A program made the position numbers and the translations under genes. This document shows positions 33,305 to 36,519 of a stretch of DNA of 36,519 nucleotides, one piece after another. Every line of letters begins with the position of its first letter. Within the stretch, counting starts at the first letter, position 1. The DNA comes from Candidatus Geocrenenecus arthurdayi. GTDB taxonomy: Archaea > Thermoproteota > Nitrososphaeria_A > Caldarchaeales > Wolframiiraptoraceae. The notes under the pieces are model-generated. The model was not told the origin of the DNA. It worked only from the letters and a program-made list of their open reading frames with translations, and did not search any database. The stretch is taken from contig JAKCEX010000010.1 of NCBI GenBank assembly GCA_023539395.1, positions 1 through 36,519 of the forward strand, given 5' to 3'.

Positions 33305-33670
33305 CTATGATAGCTTCTTCTCTGCAAGTGCTGACTGTATTTCTTTCTGTAATGTATCAAGCTGGCTTCTAGTTCTCTGCTCCTGTTTTTCCAGAATCTT
33401 TAATCTTGTCTCTGCAAGCTCTTTCTTCTCATTTAATTCTTGTAGAAGTTTCTCGCGGGAAGACTGCACTAATACTGGTCCTACAGCTTTGTATACTATG
33501 GCAGCATCTGTAACTCTCTCTAATTCTTGCAGTGCATTCTTAACTTCAAGTAATTCTGATTCAAGCCTCTGCCTCTCAACTAAGATGATATTTAGAGTCT
33601 GTTGAAGCTGCTGTAACCTTAAAATCTGCTGCTGTAAGCTGGGAGGCAGCTCTCCCTCTCTGGTCGCCAA
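33305..33670 (-). CDS. pfdB: Prefoldin beta subunit
   Basis: A 121-residue two-helix coiled-coil chaperone subunit; with alpha subunits it forms the hexamer that hands unfolded proteins to the thermosome. Heptad-rich helices surround a central hairpin (ALQELERVTDAAIVYKAVGP VLVQ region). I choose TTG 33670 (MATREGELPPSL) because GGAGGGAGAT lies upstream and the length then fits the family. The TTG at 33724 would add 18 residues, encoded by what looks like the promoter (TTAAATTA near 33710). The gene heads the minus-strand chain pfdB-DHH-ecfA-ecfA-ecfT. Confidence 0.88.
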   Translation of the reverse strand: MATREGELPPSLQQQILRLQQLQQTLNIILVERQRLESELLEVKNALQELERVTDAAIVYKAVGPVLVQSSREKLLQELNEKKELAETRLKILEKQEQRTRSQLDTLQKEIQSALAEKKLS

Positions 33671-33893
33671 CGCTATCTCCCTCCTACAATATTGAAAATC
33701 GACATAATTTAAGACTTGCCCCAAATTGATAAGTAGTCGAGCTTAGAAAAATTAATGCTCTCGTGGAACCTAAATTCAGAGAAGTTACAATTGGTAAGCG
33801 TTTAAACCATCACAACTATACTTAAAACATGAACAATAACGATTAATATAGACTGACCTACACAATGTAGTTTAACCCCCCGTGTAAGTTTAT

Positions 33894-33948
33894 AGTGTTT
33901 TTGATAATAGTTTTTAGGGGTAAGAGTACTATTGAACACTTTAAAAAC
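33894..33948 (+). repeat. Nested inverted repeats upstream of cimA
   Basis: AGTGTT (33894-33899) pairs with AACACT (33935-33940), and inside it AATAG (33906-33910) pairs with CTATT (33929-33933). A competing pairing, GTTTTTA (33910-33916) with TAAAAAC (33942-33948), overlaps these. The element lies upstream of the predicted cimA transcription start, so it is more likely an operator or the remains of one than an RNA switch. Confidence 0.3.
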
Positions 33949-33981
33949 CCGGCTTTCTGCCCAGGTGAACCCTAGAAAAGA

Positions 33982-33990
33982 TTATATAAA
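33982..33990 (+). promoter_or_regulatory. TATA box of cimA
   Basis: TTATATAAA predicts transcription from about 34010, giving a leader of about 26 bases that ends with GGGGGGGAG. Promoter and ribosome binding site both look functional. Confidence 0.55.
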
Positions 33991-34035
33991 GGGATTAGAA
34001 TAGACTTCATAATCACCGAAGTGGGGGGGAGCTGA

Positions 34036-35631
34036 ATCGATTATATCGAAGTCCTCGATACGACTCTTAGAGACGGTGCACAAACTACAGGTGTATCTTT
34101 CACTTTAGAAGAGAAACTTAAGATTGTTGAAAAATTGGATGAGCTCGGTGTAGATTATATTGAAGGTGGATGGCCAGCTTCTAATCCTAAGGATAGTGAA
34201 TTCTTTAAGAAGGTTAAAGATTTATCTCTTAAGCATTCCAGCATAGCTGCTTTCGGGAGTACCGCTAGGATTGGTATACCTATTAATCTCGACCAATCAC
34301 TAAACTCTATTTTAGAATCAGATGTCTCTGTAGCTGTATTATTTGGGAAGTCATGGTCTCTGCACGTTGAGAAGGTCTTAAAATGCAGTTTCGAGGATAA
34401 CCTGCAGCTTGTTTATGATAGTATAAGCTATCTTAGAGAACATGGGTTAAGAGTAATCTTTGATGCAGAACACTTCTTTGATGGTTATCTCGATAATCCC
34501 GAGTATGCGGTGGAAGTTTTGAAAGTTGCTGAAGAAGCTAAAGCAGAAACGATAGTTTTAGCTGATACAAATGGCGGTAATACTTTCAATACCATAATGA
34601 AGATCGTTCAGAATGTAAAGGGCAAAGTCAAGAGCAGGATCGGGATACATACCCATAATGATTCCGGGTTAGCTGTTGCAAATACTCTAGCAGCAGTAGA
34701 AGCTGGTGCACGCCATGTTCAAGGGACTATAAATGGTTTAGGTGAGAGATGCGGTAACGCCGATCTTGTTCAAGTTCTTCCAGCCTTAATACTTAAAATG
34801 AATTATGATGCTTTGAAAGCTAGGATGCCTCGTGAAGAGAAGTTGAAGAAGCTTAGAAATATTGCAACATATGTTGCTGAAGCATCTGGCATACCTCTCT
34901 CACCATATCATCCCTACGTTGGAGAATATGCTTTTAGCCATAAGGGTGGAGTACATATAGATGCTGTATTAAAAGAGAAGAAAGCATATGAGCATATAGA
35001 CCCTAGCTTAGTAGGAAATCTAACAAGATATATCGTCTCAGACCAAGCTGGAAGAGCAGCTATACTACAAGAAGCATTAGAGATGGGGCTTAAACTTTCT
35101 AAAGATAACCCTGCTATAACCAAGTCACTGCAGGAGATCAAGAGTATGGAGGCTGAAGGATACAAATTCGATAATGCTACTGGAAGCATACGTCTAATCA
35201 TTCTAAAATCCCTAGGATATAATATAGATAGATTGAAGATTATTTCGTGGAGAACCCTAGTAGAAAAAGGACCAACAGATAGGGTTGAGGCAATAGTTAC
35301 ATTGCAATTAAATGGAGATATAGTTCATGGAGTAGGTAACGGTGTAGGACCAGTACATGCATTAGACCTAGCTCTCAGAGATGCAATATTGAGAAGGCTT
35401 CCATATTTGGAGAAGGTTAAGCTCGTAAATTATAAAGTTTCAGTAGTAGATGCAGCGAATGGTACAGGTGCAGCTGTAAGAGTCTTCATAGAGTTTACAG
35501 ATGGAGAAAAAAGCTGGGCGTGTACAGCTTACTCTAGGAATATTCTTGAAGCAAGCTTGAAAGCATTAATAGATGGTTACACATACAAGCTGATAACACA
35601 TGATTTAGAAGAAAACCTACCTAGTAGATGA
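34036..35631 (+). CDS. cimA: Citramalate synthase (CimA, TIGR00977 type), non-canonical start
   Basis: A 531-residue LeuA-family enzyme joining pyruvate and acetyl-CoA to (R)-citramalate, the entry to threonine-independent isoleucine synthesis. EVLDTTLRDGAQTTGVSF (5-22) and YIEGGWPASNPKD are hallmarks of the TIGR00977 class, with VLADTNGG, GIHTHNDSGLAVANT and NGLGERCGNADL for metal and substrate binding, and a C-terminal regulatory domain. The first canonical start in frame is TTG 34135, which would remove the catalytic Arg-Asp. Upstream, an in-frame TGA (34033-34035) is followed directly by ATC GAT TAT ATC GAA; no ATG, GTG or TTG exists in between. GGGGGGGAG ends four bases before the ATC. 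I therefore start at ATC 34036, either a real AUC start or an ATG hit by mutation or sequencing error. The 3' end overlaps pcc1 by 15 bases. Confidence 0.85.
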   Translation: MDYIEVLDTTLRDGAQTTGVSFTLEEKLKIVEKLDELGVDYIEGGWPASNPKDSEFFKKVKDLSLKHSSIAAFGSTARIGIPINLDQSLNSILESDVSVAVLFGKSWSLHVEKVLKCSFEDNLQLVYDSISYLREHGLRVIFDAEHFFDGYLDNPEYAVEVLKVAEEAKAETIVLADTNGGNTFNTIMKIVQNVKGKVKSRIGIHTHNDSGLAVANTLAAVEAGARHVQGTINGLGERCGNADLVQVLPALILKMNYDALKARMPREEKLKKLRNIATYVAEASGIPLSPYHPYVGEYAFSHKGGVHIDAVLKEKKAYEHIDPSLVGNLTRYIVSDQAGRAAILQEALEMGLKLSKDNPAITKSLQEIKSMEAEGYKFDNATGSIRLIILKSLGYNIDRLKIISWRTLVEKGPTDRVEAIVTLQLNGDIVHGVGNGVGPVHALDLALRDAILRRLPYLEKVKLVNYKVSVVDAANGTGAAVRVFIEFTDGEKSWACTAYSRNILEASLKALIDGYTYKLITHDLEENLPSR

Positions 35632-35958
35632 TGGACCTTCCATATCCGAGATAATCTTGATGGATCTCAATGATGAATCTATAAATCTTAAGAATGAATT
35701 TAATGCAGCTCTCAAAGATACGGTATCATCTGCATAGATTATTAATTTTAATCCTTCATTAACAGCTAAAAGCTGTACTCTCATTCTCCTAGAAGGTATA
35801 TCTCCCGCTTCTATTGAAATAGATCTATGGAGTATATCTCTTTCAAGAGGGGGGACGCTTATCATTATCTCTGCTGTAGCTCTATTTATCTGAGAGCTGG
35901 AGTGAGCTGACTTTAACGAATCTGTATCTTTATCTCCTCTGAGTGAATGCTTCTCCAT
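35617..35958 (-). CDS. pcc1: KEOPS complex subunit Pcc1
   Basis: A 113-residue protein whose residues about 30-110 match Pcc1, the dimerising subunit of KEOPS, which makes t6A37 in tRNAs with Kae1, Bud32 and Cgi121. Recognisable parts are LERDILHRSISIEAGDIPS, VQLLAVNEGLKLIIYADD and SLRAALNSFLRFIDSSLR. The first 27 or so residues are polar and probably disordered, longer than in most Pcc1 proteins. ATG start at 35958 with an AT box (TTATTATATG) just upstream. In other crenarchaea, as I recall, pcc1 sits between rpl37A and prefoldin beta; here cimA has come between pcc1 and pfdB. Confidence 0.82.
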   Translation of the reverse strand: MEKHSLRGDKDTDSLKSAHSSSQINRATAEIMISVPPLERDILHRSISIEAGDIPSRRMRVQLLAVNEGLKLIIYADDTVSLRAALNSFLRFIDSSLRSIKIISDMEGPSSTR

Positions 35959-36101
35959 CTAGTAATTGAGTATTCCCACATATAATAAAAATTTTTCACG
36001 TAAAACTCTATTTACGTGATTATTGAAGTTAATAAATCATGATGGCATTATTCAGAGAGTAATTAGTCTTCTATGCCTAATTCAGTGAAATCACTATGCA
36101 T

Positions 36102-36329
36102 TCACTTCTTTGAAGATAAAGTCCATGCTCCACCTGCAAATTTGTAGCCACATTTAGCGCAATACCAGATTCCTACTGATACTCTCTTAACTTTTGGTTC
36201 ACCACAGCTTGGACAAATATGTAGTGCTCTCTGCTCCCGTTCTATCTCAGCTACCTTCTTCCTAACAGTAGAGCCGTACCTAGCCATAAACCTCTTAGCA
36301 GGATTACCCTGTACACGTCCAACCCTCAT
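36102..36329 (-). CDS. rpl37A: Large-subunit ribosomal protein eL43 (L37Ae)
   Basis: A 75-residue zinc-ribbon ribosomal protein. It has the basic N-terminus RFMARYGSTVRKKVAEIE and the four-Cys zinc site CPSC (39-42) and CAKC (57-60), ending KFAGGAWTLSSKK, all typical of L37Ae/eL43. Length matches the family. ATG start at 36329 with GGAG upstream and a TATA box at 36358-36368. pcc1 follows about 140 bases downstream on the same strand. Confidence 0.95.
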   Translation of the reverse strand: MRVGRVQGNPAKRFMARYGSTVRKKVAEIEREQRALHICPSCGEPKVKRVSVGIWYCAKCGYKFAGGAWTLSSKK

Positions 36330-36357
36330 AAAAGCTCTCCAAAACTATTTCAAAACC

Positions 36358-36368
36358 TTAATATATAC
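36358..36368 (-). promoter_or_regulatory. TATA box of rpl37A
   Basis: On the minus strand TATATATTAAG lies about 30 bases before the ATG at 36329, which predicts a short leader of about 10 bases containing GGAG. Confidence 0.55.
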
Positions 36369-36406
36369 GTAACCCCAATGAATAGGGATCTTGTCAGCTA
36401 GGTGTT

Positions 36407-36425
36407 TTCCAGTACTAGACTGGAA
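36407..36425. repeat. Perfect 7-bp inverted repeat upstream of rpl37A
   Basis: TTCCAGT, five loop bases ACTAG, then ACTGGAA. It is outside the predicted rpl37A transcript. It could be a terminator-proximal hairpin of a gene to the right, a protein-binding site, or part of a small RNA; flanking AGCT pairs give only four more base pairs. Confidence 0.3.
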
Positions 36426-36519
36426 GGACAGCTTCTCCAGCCCATTATCTAATAAAAGATTTAAAATTTACAGATAGTGTCCAAATAAGTATTTTCGCTC
36501 ACCTCCCTGTCCTCGCAGC
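36426..36519. other. Right edge; no gene resolved
   Basis: On the minus strand a perfect GGAGGTGA (36499-36506) is followed only by short frames ending near 36470, so a gene start cannot be shown. A reading frame entering from the right edge could end at a TAA near 36470, giving 16 C-terminal residues (LRGQGGERKYLFGHYL), but this is unsupported. Confidence 0.2.

Larger units (their letters stand above)
33671..34035. other. Divergent intergenic region between pfdB and cimA (about 365 bases)
   Basis: No gene of note is seen. It contains the probable pfdB promoter (33706-33714, minus strand), an imperfect inverted repeat (33894-33948), a GC-richer patch around 33947-33972 and a TATA box for cimA (33982-33990) followed by its G-rich ribosome binding site (34023-34031). 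Confidence 0.5.

Noticed and set aside
33305-33724. Longer prefoldin beta starting at TTG 33724
   Set aside because: The added 18 residues fall on the likely promoter, and the internal TTG has a strong ribosome binding site and gives the normal length.
34021-34035. Frameshift in the seven-G run as the reason for the missing cimA start
   Set aside because: The GTG at 34021 is already in the CimA frame and is blocked by TGA just before ATC; adding or removing a G would move that GTG out of the CimA frame rather than open it.
1-36519. tRNA, rRNA, CRISPR arrays, insertion sequences
   Set aside because: Reading both strands I saw no T-loop/anticodon pattern, no regularly spaced repeats and no transposase-like protein.

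Overview
The window is archaeal, most likely from a hyperthermophilic member of the Thermoproteota (Crenarchaeota), perhaps Desulfurococcales- or Ignisphaera-like; the order cannot be fixed from the sequence alone. The signs are TFB, aIF1 with an N-terminal Cys cluster, eL43/L37Ae, prefoldin beta, the KEOPS subunit Pcc1, a short XPF nuclease with a PCNA-binding tail, a family B DNA polymerase, PaREP1-family proteins, an ECF transporter core, TATA boxes and GGAGGTGA-type ribosome binding sites. The DNA is AT-rich and densely coded, with many TTG starts and 4-base gene overlaps. I found no rRNA, tRNA, CRISPR array, transposase or phage gene.

Layout. 1-8.3 kb: the 3' side of a helix-turn-helix gene cut by the window edge, an Lhr helicase, a UPF0282 metallo-hydrolase, a ferritin-like/VIT1 membrane protein, a PaREP1 protein, a zinc-ribbon membrane protein, a probable tiny gene and glycerate 2-kinase. 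8.4-13.7 kb: a hexapeptide-repeat transferase, aIF1 convergent with TFB, CysRS with a large insertion, a sugar-phosphate nucleotidyltransferase and an unknown 103-residue protein. 13.9-16.2 kb: a family B polymerase whose polymerase motifs are intact but whose three exonuclease motifs are all damaged. 16.2-21.6 kb: a secreted alpha/beta hydrolase, then molybdopterin genes (moeA, mobA, mobB) interleaved with a second PaREP1 gene and a HEPN/MNT pair.

21.9-28.9 kb: a LOG-like protein, a membrane protein, a leuB-type dehydrogenase, and divergent from it the branched-chain amino acid operon leuA-ilvB-(ilvN-like)-ilvC. A 21-codon ORF half made of Ile, Val and Leu sits between the operon's promoter and leuA, and its stop codon overlaps the leuA ribosome binding site. 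28.9-33.7 kb: XPF nuclease, then the minus-strand chain prefoldin beta - DHH phosphoesterase - EcfA - EcfA - EcfT. 34.0-36.3 kb: a second LeuA-family enzyme (citramalate synthase type) on the plus strand, lying between prefoldin beta and the pcc1/rpl37A pair on the minus strand.

How it works together. leuA, ilvB, ilvN-like, ilvC and leuB supply most steps to valine and part of the leucine route (leuCD and ilvD/ilvE are not here). CimA would feed 2-oxobutyrate for isoleucine without threonine. moeA/mobA/mobB finish Mo- or W-pterin cofactor.

The points most worth a second look are the exonuclease-dead polymerase, citramalate synthase with no canonical start codon (AUC is the only well-placed one), an EcfA gene that seems to start at CTG inside a CTGA overlap, and the Ile/Val/Leu-rich leader ORF.
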